The notes below the pieces were generated by a model. That model searched no databases. It was not told the DNA's origin and was given only the letters and a program-made list of their open reading frames with translations. From Shinisaurus crocodilurus (taxonomy: Eukaryota; Chordata; Lepidosauria; Squamata; Shinisauridae): a DNA stretch of 64,000 nt. This document shows positions 11,253-22,706 of the stretch, one piece after another; position 1 is the first letter of the stretch, and each line of letters opens with the position of its first letter. Location: assembly GCA_021292165.1 (NCBI GenBank), contig CM037876.1, forward strand, positions 209,873,825-209,937,824, given 5' to 3'. Made by a program: the position numbers and the translations under genes.

Positions 11253-11561
11253 TTGTTGCTGATACCCCCCTCCCCTGCAGCCTTCTATGCCCCTTGAAAA
11301 TCTGCTCTGAAAGGTTGGGAGTCCCTCCAAAACATCTAGGGAGGTGGTGCTGAGGGCTGCAGGGGGAAGGGGAAATCTGTGAAAATTGGCTCTCCCCTTC
11401 TTTTATGCTGGCAGGCAGAAGCATCCTGAGCAGAACTCATCTCGGGGTGCTCCCACAGCTAGGGACAAAGTCTGCTTCCAACCAAAGTTTAGTATTAGTA
11501 TTGTTGTGATTATAGCCAAAAGCACAAGAAGTGGATTTAGACATACCTGGATACTCTATGC

Positions 11562-11634
11562 CTGCAATTATATGCATACCTAGGAGTAAGTCCCATTGAA
11601 CTCAGTTGGATTTACTTCTGAGTAAACCTGATAG
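11562..11634. mobile_element. Palindromic MITE fragment, AGTAAGTCCCATTGA type
   Basis: TATGCATACCTAGGAGTAAGTCC pairs imperfectly with GGATTTACTTCTGAGTAAACCTGATAGG. Similar fold-back units occur near 14.3, 26.1 and 35.1 kb, so this is a small dispersed family. It is non-coding. Confidence 0.55.
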
Positions 11635-11787
11635 GCCAAAGACCAAAACAAATGGCATGGCTCTTGTGATTTTAAATCTCTGATTCTAGTCTTTAATTAA
11701 AACGGGACTGGGCTAGTAAGGCTTACGTTATTCATTAGGAATTCAGAGCCTGGTTACGTTAGGTGGTCTTGAAAATCTCAATTCAGA

Positions 11788-12024
11788 TTTATTTATTTAT
11801 TTATTATATTGATACCCTGCCTTTTTTCTGCAAGGAACCGAAGGCGGCTTACATAATCCTCCTCCCCCCCTCTCCATTTTATCCTCACAACAACCCTGTG
11901 AGGTAGGTTAGGCTGAGAGTCAGTGACTGGCCCAAAGTCACCCAGTGAGTTTCATGGCCGAACAGGGACTAGAACCCGGATCTCCCGAGTCCCAGTCCAA
12001 CACTCACCATTACGCCACACTGGT
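11788..12024 (-). mobile_element. Sauria SINE, minus strand
   Basis: Read on the minus strand it runs from a GCCAGTGTGGCGTAATGG head through the GGGTTCTAGTCC box and the TCACAGGGTTGTTGTGAGG block to a TATAATAAATAAATAAAT tail. It is full length, with an A/T tail toward the left. Confidence 0.88.
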
Positions 12025-12879
12025 TTTACTGTTGGCCCTGGGAAGCACTCTGAGTCTGCCTCGTACTGACACTCAGCTACCATTATAGTGAATAGCACCA
12101 TCATTTTTGGAACATCTTTATAAATAGTCATATATCTATATCTATAATTAAAGTCAACTGAGGACACTGCATAGCCAAGCCAGCATATAGTCTAATTATC
12201 TCACATTCATTTGATGCAGTTTGAAGTAGGGCATAGGTGCCCATTTTGTACATCCAGCATCAGTTCATGCCTCTTTTGGGTTTTTTTTTAAAATACAAGG
12301 ATAACTACTGTAGTAGTTTGACATTATAGTGGAATTTTAACATGCTGGCCCTGTGCTTATTTTATATATTCAATGTTGTCCAATATAAATAATACCTTGC
12401 AGCTGTAAATATGTTTGATGTGATCTCTCCCACCATTCCAGTGACTGGAGAAACTTTAACTATGTGCAAAGAGATCAGGGAATTCTCATTCAGAAAGTTG
12501 CTGAATATGAAGATGCAACAAGATTCTCATGGGATGTTGACTGGCCAGTATGCTCATGATCATCGACACCCATTGGACTTGTTTCAATGTGTTGGCTCTC
12601 AACCTTTTTTCCAAGCAAAGCTGGAGAAATGTCAAGATGTCCTTAGGTGACAGAAGACAACATCAGACAGTCAATGGCTCCAACATGATCCGTAGATTGA
12701 CAATTCTATTCAAGCAGCTAGGGCCATGTCTACTGCTTTAGATTGTGTACATTTCAAGCTTAAACCAAGTGTAAGGAAGTAGCAGTTGTGCTGTGCAGAG
12801 ACTTGTGAACCAGTAAGAAACAATATCAAGCTGCTCAGCTTGCTTCTGGATTGCACCCTACCTGGAAGCACTTCAGAGT
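12025..12879. other. No clear gene; possible flank of a DIRS-like relic
   Basis: Short open frames on the plus strand are unconvincing. On the minus strand the segment continues the decayed reading of the DIRS-like relic that follows, but too many stops are present to call domains. Confidence 0.3.
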
Positions 12880-13560
12880 TCCTTCCAATACAGATAGAAA
12901 GTCTTTGTTGTCATATCTAATCAGGGAAGGCCATGATGGAATCCTCTGGGAGCAAGTTCTAAGGATCTTGTATATTCAGTCAGGGCTGGTGAATTATTCT
13001 GACGTTTGTTGTGAACTAAATCCACCCTAAGGGAAGGAAGGACAGAACAGCACCATCTAATTCTGAGGATCCTACTGCTTGTAAGAAATTGCCTTGAGAA
13101 TCCATGGGCTCTGGATTAATAGTCCAAACTTCTTATAATCAGGACTGGAAAAAAGGCTTATACTCCTCATAGATACAGTGGTGACAGTGCATCCATCCTC
13201 TGGCATTTTGTCTGATAAAGAATTGAAGAACATTGGCATTCTTCATGGAAGCAAACAAGTCCACCTTTGGATGTCCAGAATGGTGGTGGTAATAGATCTC
13301 TTGAAATGCTTCTTGACCTATCTCGCTTTTATTTGCCCAATCTGCTGCTTTGTTGTGGAGTCCCTTGGAATATACTGCCACTAAGAGCCACAGTTATTAC
13401 TTGGCTCAACAGAACAGGAGGATGGATTTGATTGTTTAGGCTAGACAGTCTAGTTCTCCTGATGGTTACCATTGTGGCCATATTATCCTTCCCCTAGCTG
13501 TGACTGGAGGCTTTCAGGGACTAGTTAAATTGCCCTCAACTTGAGAATGTTTATGTGTAG
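12880..13560 (-). pseudogene. DIRS-like (or related) RNase H relic
   Basis: On the minus strand an 80-residue frame reads KGLHNKAADWANKSEIGQEAF, later HPKVDLFASMKNANVLQFF. This is the RNase H end and following region of DIRS-type tyrosine-recombinase retrotransposons, where an H.PG..N..AD..SR motif is followed by a VDLFAS.N..L..F segment. Upstream on the same strand, broken frames contain a reading like THKHSQVEGNLTS, which fits the expected LNVLELRA region. Stops and frame changes are frequent, and neither the RT catalytic motif nor the recombinase was found, so it is an old fragment. A Ty3-type origin is possible but less likely because of the VDLFAS segment. Confidence 0.55.
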
Positions 13561-13751
13561 TTTCTGCTCCCATCCCTGGTGGATAAGCTCTTCCCATCTC
13601 CAATAGACTGGAAGTTGTTATTTATTTATTATGATTACTAGTTATGACTAGTAATCTGATGGGTTTGCCAACTAGTATTCCCTTCCACCATTCCAGTGAC
13701 TGGAATGCTGTCCATGACTCAGTCTTCTGCTTTCAAGTGTCATACAACACC
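13561..13751. other. Flank between relic and LINE tail; nothing seen
   Basis: Possibly more of the decayed DIRS-like element, but no motif supports a call. Confidence 0.3.
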
Positions 13752-13824
13752 TTATATTGTATATTGTGGTTTTAATTGTTGTGAACCGCCCAGAGAACTT
13801 CGGCTATTGGGCGGTATAGAACTG

Positions 13825-13857
<33 letters not shown>
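13752..13857 (+). mobile_element. LINE 3' tail with (TA)n expansion
   Basis: TTGTGAACCGCCCAGAGAAC is followed by GGCTATTGGGCGGTATAGAACTGTAAT and then about 16 TA units. It is the same tail type as at 3.5 kb and 61.75 kb, here with a microsatellite grown from the usual AATAAAT end. Confidence 0.7.
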
Positions 13858-13860
<3 letters not shown>

Positions 13861-14249
13861 AAATAAATACATTTCAGCCACATAAAACCTGATTCTGACT
13901 AAGAAAGACACAATGGCCCATGGGAAGAGCTCTATGCAAGATGCTAAGAATAAAACCTGAGTTCCTTTTTGTGATAACAGCCTTTTCCCCCCTCTTCAAT
14001 GATATCCAATGTTGGATAAGGTGTATGAACATTCTAAGATGTTGCATTTCCCTGTATTCTCTCAAAGGCTGAATCAAGAGGAAAGGCCAGCTCTTTCTTA
14101 TTAGGCAACTTGGGTGCACTGTACAAGTGACAACATTCCCAGTGCTGAATCATACCTTGAACTTTGAGAACAAAATAAACATGAAATACATAATTTTAAA
14201 GCTCTTTCACTCCCACAGTGGCCAAGGTGGTTAGCCACATCACTCCTTA

Positions 14250-14342
14250 AGGCTGCAATCCCAAATGGACATTCTAGGGAGTAAGTCCAGTTGATTTTAA
14301 TGGGACTTACTTCGGAGTTAACATTCATAGGGTTGCACTGCA
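14250..14342. mobile_element. Palindromic MITE, AGTAAGTCC type
   Basis: GGCTGCAATCCCAAATGG pairs with the terminal CATAGGGTTGCACTGCA, and GGGAGTAAGTCC pairs with GGGACTTACTTCGGAG. It is a complete fold-back unit of the family noted near 11.6 and 35.1 kb. Confidence 0.6.
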
Positions 14343-14750
14343 TATTATCTAACACTTGGAAATACAGCACATTTACAGTGAGCGTGTCTGCAGTTTAATA
14401 TCTACCTTTTAAAAATAAAATGTTATATGTCCTTTTAATAAAAGTAGATAAAGCTGATTTGAAGTAGGCTGAAGTGAATCAATATGATTCTAATCTGTTG
14501 TATAATTGAGTTTAAGTTTGCTTCAATGTAGAGTTCATTAAAAAGGCTTAACTGCATGCTAAATTAGAAGGTTGAATGGAATGTTATAGTCTTCACTGAC
14601 AAACTGCCACTTCTATCTCTGCTTGGTATGACAATCACTGGGAGAAAGAAACCTCCCGTTCACATAGAATATCCCTGTAACAAACTTAAGCTGAACATTA
14701 TTATGGCATAGTGGTAAATATAGTTGAAATGCACTAAACTAAGTACCAGT

Positions 14751-14978
14751 TAGGGCCAGCCAAAGAAATGTTGCTGCTTGAGGCAGAGCAGCAAATAGCC
14801 CCCTCACACTTAAGTCAAGGTGCATAGTACCCAAAGCCAGACAGAAAATATCACAAACACCTGTCCCAACCCCTGGCAAAAACAAGTTAAACAGCTAACA
14901 ATTTGCTGCTCTTTCATGACACCCAGAATCTGTCTGAGGCGGATACTTTCACTCTGCCTAATGGTTGGACCGGCCCTG
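14751..14978. mobile_element. Short hAT-like element (TAGGGCC / CGGCCCTG ends)
   Basis: The right end, GGTTGGACCGGCCCTG, is complementary to the left TAGGGCCAGCC with mismatches, and GCTTGAGGCAGAG pairs with CTCTGCC further in. The flanking octamers GTACCAGT and ATATCAGT agree at 6 of 8 positions, which fits a decayed 8-bp duplication. It contains no transposase. Confidence 0.55.
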
Positions 14979-16683
14979 ATATCAGTCCAGTGTTCTACGT
15001 ACTTGCATGTGGAAATCTCGCTATGCTAGACAGATGATTAGCATGGTCAACTCTGATGACGGAGATCATATGTTTGGAAGGAGGGAGTAAAACGTGAGGA
15101 CAGTGAGGGATGGTGGGGAGAGAAGCATGCTGGATCTGCTCAGATAATCTGTTCGGTTGTGTGGGAGTGTATGCAGTTCAGTAGTACCCTGTGCATGTTC
15201 TCGGTTGTTAGATGCTGTTTCTTTCCCCTCACAACAGCGTGTATGGGATTGGATCGAAAAGTGCAATTGTGCTTGGGAACTTATTTCCATGTACTGTACT
15301 GCTAAGCCTTTCTGGATTCGGATGAAATCTTTACAGATTTTTAAAATAGATCTGCACAACTGCTGTCACCATTGAAATCTTCTGTGCTTTGTTGATAAAT
15401 TTGGTATGTTCGAAGTTAAATACTTATTTTTAAAAGTTCATGTGAGTATGATAAGTTTTGTTAACATTTTGCCAACTGAGCTACAGCCTTCAGGTGTCTT
15501 ATGGATGTGGGACCATATTGCTAGCAGGGCATTTTTAGAACAATGCAGCTAGAAAGATTTCACTTCCAGGGCAGGGGCTGGAAGGAACCAACCAGTGAGT
15601 TTTCAAGCAAGTTCAAATTCTATTGTACAGTTCCCATGATAAAATGATGGGAAACAATTGGTCGTGAGAGTAGTGCAATTCTCTGTGTTTCGATCATGAA
15701 AAGGCTAAAACAAATATTAGGGATGACACAGTTGTTTATAAAGCAACACTACAGCAAAAGGTTTGTGTATTTAGTGGAGAAGTAGCATAGAGCTACTGTA
15801 GGTATTCTATAAGTGGGGCAATAGTACTTTAAAAAAAAAATGAAAGAGAGTTAATGGAGGCTCAAGCTTTCCTAGAAGTAAAACCCTCTGACTTGTAATC
15901 TGTTAATGATATTTTGGATGATGGGGATTTCTCAGTTGAGAGGAAAAGGCACATGTTCATGCTGTACATGCTCATAGGCATCTCTTTGCTTGTCCCAGCA
16001 CTGATCCAATGCACTGGAAAGCAAACTCCAGGTCTGAGCTATGTCTGCAATGAAACCTTGGCAGTTGGGCAGAGGTAGGATTTGCTTAATAGGGTGTGTA
16101 CATAACGCATGCTTAGAAAATGGTTTGTGAATTTAAACTGAGACCACAAGCAGCTGCTGTAGCTTCACAGCAGCCGTGTAATGCAAATAATACAGTAAAC
16201 AGCAAGTCAATAATGGGCCATATTACTTTCTCTAGTGAGCAGCATAATAAAATATTTAGAGAACAAAATTGCTAGTAACAATTGGCAGAGGATGTTGTCT
16301 GGCAGGATGTTGCAGGGAGTACTTTGTGTCACTCCTTAGCAGAATTAAAGTTTTTGAGAACCACTTGTTACAAAAATGCCCTCATATGCCCTCAGTCCTT
16401 TGATAACTCATAAGGTTAGCCTTTTCGCAAATGGTTCAGCCATAACAGTCAAATATGCATCTAATTAGTTTTAGGATAGCATTGCATGACTTCATGTGTT
16501 CTTGGTACCGATGCGCTTTGATCCCAGAATTGTGGGCACAGCTTTTAAGTTTGTTTTGCCTTGATGAAAACTGAATTTGTATAAGTGTACATCCTAAAAC
16601 CTTTCATGAAATAAATGTGCTGAAAAGAGGAGGGGAGAGAATCTTGAGATGGGTTCACGTAGTAGACAAAACTGATAAATGGG
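14979..16683. other. No gene recognised
   Basis: Short open frames on both strands have no domain. A poly-A run lies near 15830. Decayed repeats are possible but none is nameable. Confidence 0.4.
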
Positions 16684-16740
16684 TATATGGACAGAGTGGT
16701 GCAAATGCAGTGTATTTAAGAAAAGGAAAGGGTGGAGGGG
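16684..16740 (+). repeat. Source copy of an inverted 57-bp duplication
   Basis: The 57-bp segment beginning TATATGGACAGAGTGG recurs as an apparently exact reverse complement about 570 bp downstream, inside a rearranged block. It is rich in purines and ends in a G-run. Confidence 0.85.
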
Positions 16741-16929
16741 GGGGAAGTGAGCGAGGCCCTGGTTTTGAAGAAGATGAGGAAGGGGAAATTATCCGGAAGT
16801 GTGCCCAGGACTTCCACTCAGGCTAATTATTTTGTATCTGTTCATTGAGATGGAAGCTTTGTGTGAGAAAACCAGGAAGTGGAGACACAGCGACAAACTG
16901 ATTTTCTGTACCAGACTGTACGAAAATGT

Positions 16930-17174
16930 TTCAAAGTTGGTGTACTGGAACGAGTTCCATTCTTAAGAATGTCTTTAAGTCGAATTTGTATGTAAGTCGG
17001 AACAGCATAGTGTTCTATACGTTAAAAATCGGCATTTACGCAAATTGCGTAGTATACTATGCTATGTACTCTACGTAAACGACGTAGTGCCAGGGAACCC
17101 AGAAGTCCATTCTAAAGTTCATCTAAAGTATGGGTTGTCTGTAAGTCGGACGTTCTTAACTCAGGGACTACCTG
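16930..17174. mobile_element. Tigger/pogo-like MITE, left-truncated
   Basis: The right end GGGACTACCTG is followed by TA, and the interior repeats TAAGTCGGA and TTCTTAAG on both strands, as in non-autonomous Tigger-type mariner relatives. A palindromic core around CTACGTAAACGACGTAG is present. A matching left terminus was not found. A related, complete element lies at 41.1 kb. Confidence 0.6.
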
Positions 17175-17210
17175 TATATAGACCAGGACTGAGGCCCTGT
17201 ATCCCTTAGA

Positions 17211-17292
17211 GGCTGGCTGTCGCTTTTGTTATTTTCAGGTGCAGTGGTTTAAGATGACCCAAGAGTGCTCTTTTGAATGTACCATTTATGTA
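17211..17292 (+). repeat. Direct repeat copy A of a local rearrangement
   Basis: This 82-bp block, starting GGCTGGCTGTCGCTTTTG, recurs 163 bp downstream with two substitutions. It runs into a hairpin, GTACCATTTAT/ATAAATGGTAC, and then into the inverted copy of the 16.7-kb segment. Confidence 0.88.
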
Positions 17293-17309
17293 TATAAATG
17301 GTACATTCA

Positions 17310-17366
17310 CCCCTCCACCCTTTCCTTTTCTTAAATACACTGCATTTGCACCACTCTGTCCATATA
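17310..17366 (-). repeat. Inverted 57-bp copy inside the rearrangement
   Basis: Reverse complement of the segment near 16.7 kb, with no mismatch seen by eye. It is bounded on the left by a hairpin made from the end of repeat A and on the right by the start of the second A copy. Confidence 0.88.
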
Positions 17367-17373
17367 CATAAAT

Positions 17374-17455
17374 GGCTGGCTGTCGCTTTTGTTATTTTCA
17401 GGTGCAGCGGTTTAAGATGACCGAAGAGTGCTCTTTTGAATGTACCATTTATGTA
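17374..17455 (+). repeat. Direct repeat copy A' of a local rearrangement
   Basis: Second copy of the 82-bp block, differing at two bases. It begins directly after the inverted segment. A TTGTTATTTTCAG stretch inside both copies looks like a splice acceptor, but the frame behind it matches nothing I know. Confidence 0.88.
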
Positions 17456-18800
17456 GTTCATAGTGAGGGCATATATAAAAGTGGCTCCCCCCGCCGCTTT
17501 CACTGGAGCCTCATCAAACGGTCCAGGCCATTGTTGTTGTTGTTTTTCAAATTGGGGTGGCTGTGCTCAAACAGGTGTGCAGCAACTGCTCTTCGTCTTT
17601 TGTTTTTAGTAAACAGTATATTAAGATGTAATTTGGTGTGTTTATCCTGTGGATTTATCAGCTTATTGCTGAATGCAAGTTACTTGCCCTCACACCATGG
17701 AAAACTCTCCAAAGAGAGCATACAAGTTGCATTATATGGACAAGATGGGGATGTATGAGAGAAAGGGAAAGAGAGAAGAAATATTGAGGTATTATTAGGA
17801 CAGAGGGATGAAAGGTGAACGTAAGGGTGTGTGTGTGGGCAAAGCTGTTTAGGAAACATTTGCTAAAGAAGTGGGTCTCTAATATAATGAACGACCTTGC
17901 TCAGATGAAACTATGTTGAATGGACCGAGCTGTATGTTTAGTCCTCACCCCCATCTGCCTAACTGCCTTTATAATGGTGAAGCCTGCAGCGGATTCCCAG
18001 TTCTGAGGTGTTATCGGAACAACAGGAGGCCTTAATTTGCTCAGGATCACTGGACATGGTTAGCCCTTTTCTGTCTTCTCACTCAGTTCCATTGTTGCCC
18101 TAAGCGTTAACGGTTTTAGATGCAAATCTTTCCAGTGCTGTTCTTTCGCTGGCCTGTACTTCCCCTTATCTTAAAAATATTAGATATGATAAAGAAATAT
18201 ATTTCAGCAGAGCACAGAGACTGAATTGAGTGTGTGTGTGTATTTAACCTTCATGCTTAATTGTGTAACCCATTATAAAGTGTTGATGCTTTGTTCCTAA
18301 ATTCTCTACATGAGGTGGTGTGCATTAAAGTGTATTTATACTTTTTCGGATTAATTAGCTGTGACCTTACGAACTGCTGTCCTTGTTTAATTGGTGTCTC
18401 CAAAGCACAGTAATGGCATAAATCATCTGATAATGAGATTCAGAGCTCGTTGCAGACATATATAATAGCACGGCATTGATAACGGGAAATGAGATTTGTT
18501 GATTCTATATTGGGTTATAGCTATCTCTTTTCTGGACCCACTCTCTTGCCTTCAATAGCAACCCAGAAATTAAGTTGGTAAAACATTGACCCATTACTTA
18601 GTTTCATTACCAGAAAAGTCACATTTGTTGAATTTGTGTGACATGTTGCCATTAAACCACAAGAGAGCAGAACCCAGGAGGGGGGGAAATAGTGCCAATC
18701 TTAGTTGTAGCAGATATAATGCGCTTGGATTTAGGCATCTGGTGTGCGGAGAGGGCTTGAGTGAAATGGATGACAGTGCTGAAGCAGCTGCATTTAGATG
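17456..18800. other. No gene recognised; AT-rich stretch at 18.16-18.54 kb
   Basis: A 128-codon plus-strand frame starting in repeat A' has no domain. The 18.16-18.54 kb part is free of recognisable repeats and has ATTAATTAGCTG and TTTAATTGG motifs like those of conserved non-coding elements. That is impression only. Confidence 0.35.
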
Positions 18801-18996
18801 TAACACCAATCCATGGTTTAACTCTCAGGCTCACACTTTCCTTCACATGCTACAGTTTCTTAAAGGACTTCAGGTTTCTTGGCAAACCATAGTTTGCTGT
18901 TGCATGCAAATATAGCCGTAGCAGGCAAACACACCAAACCGTAATTTGTTCAAATCATAATTTGCCTGCAAACTAGGATCAGAGGCAAACTATGGT
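18801..18996. mobile_element. Left part of a CAAACCATAGTTTGC palindromic repeat, split by CR1
   Basis: CAAACCATAGTTTGC, CAAACCGTAATTTG and CAAACTATGGTTTGC recur in this stretch, each nearly self-complementary. Similar ATAGTTTGCCACA and CCAAACCATGGTTTGG motifs resume just after the CR1 end, so CR1 appears to have inserted into an older fold-back repeat. Confidence 0.5.
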
Positions 18997-20690
18997 TTGC
19001 TCAAATCATACACGCACAGTAAAAGACAGAGGAAAGAAATGGTGGTTCAACTACGCAATGAGGATGGCAAATTGATAACAGAAGACAAAGAAAAGACAGA
19101 AGTGTTCAATTCCTACTTCGGCTCGGTCTTCTCCCAAAAGAGGGTCTATGACCCCCCTGGCAAACCTGAAGTGCAGACTGAAGGGGCAGGATTGCAGCTT
19201 GAGATTGATAGGCAAATGGTCAAGGAGCACCTGATTACTCTGAACAAGTTTAAATCTCCAGGGCCTGATGAGCTGCATCCTAGAGTAATAAAGGAACTGG
19301 CAGAAGAACTCCTCAGAACCACTGTCTATTATCTTTGAGAAATCATGAAGGACAGATGAAGTGCCAGATGACTGGAGGAGGGCAAATGTTGTTCCCATCT
19401 TCAAAAAGGGCAAGAAGGAAGAACCTGGGAACTATAGGCCAGTCAATCTGACATCAATCCCTGGGAAATTTTTGGAGCAGATTATAAAGAAGTCAGTCTG
19501 CAAGCACCTTGAAAACAATGCAGTGATTACTAGAAGCCAGCATGGATTTGTCAAGAACAAATCCTGCCAGACTAATCTGATCTCATTTTTTGATCGGGTC
19601 ACCTCCCTTGTGGACTGTGGGAATGCTGTGGACATAATATATCTGGACTTCAGCAAAGCTTTTGACAAAGTGCCTCATGATATCCTGATTAGCAAGCTAG
19701 CTAAAAGTGGGCTAGATGGAACAACTATCAGGTGGATCCACAATTGGCTACAGAATTGGACTCAAAGAGTGCTTATCAATGGTACCTTCTCAAACTGGGG
19801 AGAGATAACAAGCGGGGTACCGCAGGGCTCAGTCCTGGGCCCGGTGCTCTTCAACATTTTTATTAATGACTTGGATCAGGAGGTACAGGGAATGCTTATC
19901 AAATTTGCAGATGACACAAAGTTGGGTGGAACAGCTAATACTCTGGAAGACAGAAACAAAATTCAAAGTGACCTCGATAGGCTGGAGCGCTGGGCCGAAA
20001 ACAACAGAATGAAATTTAATAGGGATAAATGCCAAATGCTGCACCTAGGGAGAGGAAACCAAATGCAGAATTACAGAATGGGGGACACTTGGCTCAACAA
20101 TACTACAAGTGAGAAGGAACTTGGAATTGTGGTAGATCACAAACTGAATATGAGCCAGCAATGCGATGTGGCTGCAAAGAAGGCAAATGCTATTTTGGGC
20201 TGCATTAATAGAAGTATAGCTTCAAATCGTGGGAAGCTACAATTCCCCTTTACTCGGCACTGGTTAGGCCTCATCTTGAGTACTGCGTCCAGTTCCGGGC
20301 ACCACACTTTAAGAAGGACGTAGACAAACTGGAGAGGGTTCGAGGAGGGCAACAAGGATGATAAAGGGACTGAAAACAAGGCCCTATGAGGAGAGACTGA
20401 AAGAACTGGGCATGTTTAGCCTTCAGAAGAGGAGACTGAGGGGAGATATGATAGCACTCTTCCAGTATTTGAAGGGATGTCACACAGAGGAGGGCCAGGA
20501 TCTCTTCTCGATCATCCCAGTTTGCAGGACACGGAATAATGGGCTCAAGTTACAGGAACCCAGATTCCACCTAAACATCAGGAAAAATTTCCTGACTGTC
20601 AGAGCAATAACTAAGACAATGGAATCAACTACCTAGGGAGGTGGTGGACTCTCCCAATCTGGAGGCATTCAAGGTGCAGCTGGACAGCCA
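18997..20690 (+). pseudogene. CR1 reverse transcriptase pseudogene
   Basis: The first frame (to ~19335) has FNSYFGSVFSQK and FKSPGPDELHPRV, the lead-in to the RT domain. A one-base shift and an in-frame TGA, where a W would be expected, separate it from the 320-codon frame that begins PDDWRRANVVPIFKKGKKE. That frame carries NYRPVNLTSIPGK, SQHGFVKNKSC, DIIYLDFSKAFDKVPHD, SGVPQGSVLGPVLFN and the catalytic FADD in KFADDTKLGG, so the polymerase core is intact in itself. A further shift near 20.23 kb and another near 20.6 kb break the C-terminal region, which includes [20 protein letters not shown]. The N-terminal endonuclease is absent because of 5' truncation. It is not functional as a whole. 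Confidence 0.92.
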
Positions 20691-20795
20691 TCTGTCAGGG
20701 ATGCTTTGACCTAGATTCCTGCATTGAGCAGGGGGTTGGACTCGATGGCCTTGTAGGCCCCTTCCAACTCTACTTTTCTATGATTCTATGATTCA
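18997..20795 (+). mobile_element. CR1 LINE, 5'-truncated, with complete 3' end
   Basis: The element keeps the C-terminal part of the endonuclease/RT polyprotein gene and the full short 3' UTR. The UTR ends GGACTCGATGGCCTTGTAGG, then CTTCCAACTC and TCTATGATTCTATGATTC. That octamer end is diagnostic for CR1 retrotransposons of birds and reptiles. CR1 copies usually lack target duplications, and none is visible. The flanks on both sides share palindromic CAAACCATAGTTTGC-like repeat sequence, which supports a nested insertion. Confidence 0.92.
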
Positions 20796-20905
20796 TAGTT
20801 TGCCACATTTGTGTGTGAGGTGAGGAGCAGGAGGAGGGACTGGCTCACTTCTGCCCATTCATATAATGCCAAACCATGGTTTGGCATTGTGTCTGAATGT
20901 AGCTA
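20796..20905. mobile_element. Right part of the repeat interrupted by CR1
   Basis: ATAGTTTGCCACATTTGTGTG and the palindrome GCCAAACCATGGTTTGGC continue the repeat type seen just left of the CR1 start. The right boundary is not clear. Confidence 0.45.
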
Positions 20906-22698
20906 CTATTTTACTGCAAGAAAGGGGAAGAATCTTCACATTGTCAGACAGTATCCAATGTTGGGGAGAGTTAGGGTGCAGTGCGGGGATATTGGAAATG
21001 AACTCTAAAGACATGAAGAGGCAGGTCAACCAAATATTCCTCATAAATGATCATGTTAGTTTCTGAGTTTGGGAAGTTTTGAACACTAAGTATTGAACTG
21101 CTTACTTATTTACCAAAGTCTGACAAACGAAAAGAACTATTCTGGTTTTACATGGTTAGGGAATTAATAGTATGATAATGAGTAAATCTGAATGAGCAAA
21201 CCAATTCCATGGGGCCTAGTGGTATGCAGTGGCAAAGAATGCTTGATAGTGTATATATATCATCATGCTTTCAATTGCTCCGTGCGGTAGGAAGTTGTAG
21301 GTGCTGCCTCTTACAGGAGTTAGCTCAAGTAAGGAGAAAATACGGAAATGTACAGCATTTTTCTAAAACCTAGTTTTTGATGCATATATTTATTTATATA
21401 GAGGCTGGAAATGGTTGGGGTGGCAAACAAGCACCCAGATAAAAATGGCTTTAAAGCTTTAGGGAAGTATCAGGCCCACCCAAACCATACAGAATTTATT
21501 GGAGCACCCCTCCCTTCCAGGTTGCTTCTTGCCAGCAAGCTGCAAAAATTCACTCCATCTCTCATCATCAGATTTTTTTTTCTCCAGCTTGGAACCAAAC
21601 AGTGAAGTTTGCCAGGTTGTGAGCCATCAGCTGTCAATGTTCTTCAAAGCAAGCATTTACTAGCTACTGATTCTCATGAAAGAATAATCTTTATAAACAA
21701 TTCGCTGTTTCATTTTGCATAACCATAACAATGTGTTTCTCTGCACAAAGAGTGCACATTTTCTGTTGTAGATGATGGATATAGTAGATCCTTAAAGAAA
21801 GTAATCTAAAAGATGTGATGTGGCAAATCATCTAAATACTACCTCATAAACTGCCTCACTAACTGTTTCAACGAGTATTTATATCCTGCTTTTCTGCTAA
21901 ACTTGGAAACTTCCGATGTACACATAAAATAATACCGATAAAACAGTATTATGCAAAAGTGCAATAAAATATTTGCAGAACATATATTGTCAAAGGTGAT
22001 CTCCCCCACTTAGTCCTGGGTACTAAAATAGATTGGATTGATAGGTGCGGGGTAGGTTGTAATCTCCAAAAGAGTCTTTCAGAAGTAATAGGATTTTGAC
22101 GTTCAGAAAGCCTTTGCACAGGAACCCTTCATGATTGCAGTTCCAAGGTTTACCAAACTCTGGAATCGAATACATTTTTATTTGCAGCTCCATTTTTCAA
22201 AACTATCAATTGTGAACAATCCAATAGGAGTGGTGCAGGTTTTGAATCTCAGCTAGTGCTTCATATTTCTTTCTATTTTCAGGGTGGTGTTACTGGTATC
22301 CATGCCCATGTTCTGGAAAGAAAACAAGGGCCTTGCAACAAAGTCTCCTTTGTTTGCTCAAGAACAAAAACAGCTGCATACAGACCAAACAATAAAAATA
22401 AACTCCTGCCGAACTACCTTCTAACTCACTGGGGTTCTGCAGAGAGGAAACCAGGGATATTTAGAGGCATAAAGTGACTCATTGTGCGAGCAAAAGAATG
22501 TTATAAGGCCAGTCTGTGGCTTGGAGTTGCATCTGTTACCTTTCTAGCCAGTACTGAGGGGCATTTAGGAAGGAAGGGAAAAAAATTAAATTGAATAATG
22601 CTTAATACTGTGACTGGATTGTACTAGAATAACTTTCAACTTTCAGCCCTATCCACAAGGTAGTTAGACCAAAGAACTTGGATTTGGTCCCACTGACA
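20906..22698. other. No gene recognised
   Basis: A 73-codon frame near 22.3 kb follows a CTATTTTCAGG acceptor-like site but matches no domain I know. No transposon ends were identified. Confidence 0.4.
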
Positions 22699-22706
22699 CT
22701 CTATGT

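Noticed and set aside
17372..17758. 128-codon frame after a TTATTTTCAG acceptor-like site
   Set aside because: It starts in a locally duplicated block, matches no known protein and ends in low-complexity leucines; no donor site pairs with it.
22256..22477. 73-codon frame after a CTATTTTCAGG site
   Set aside because: No domain, basic low-information composition, no partner exon in the window.
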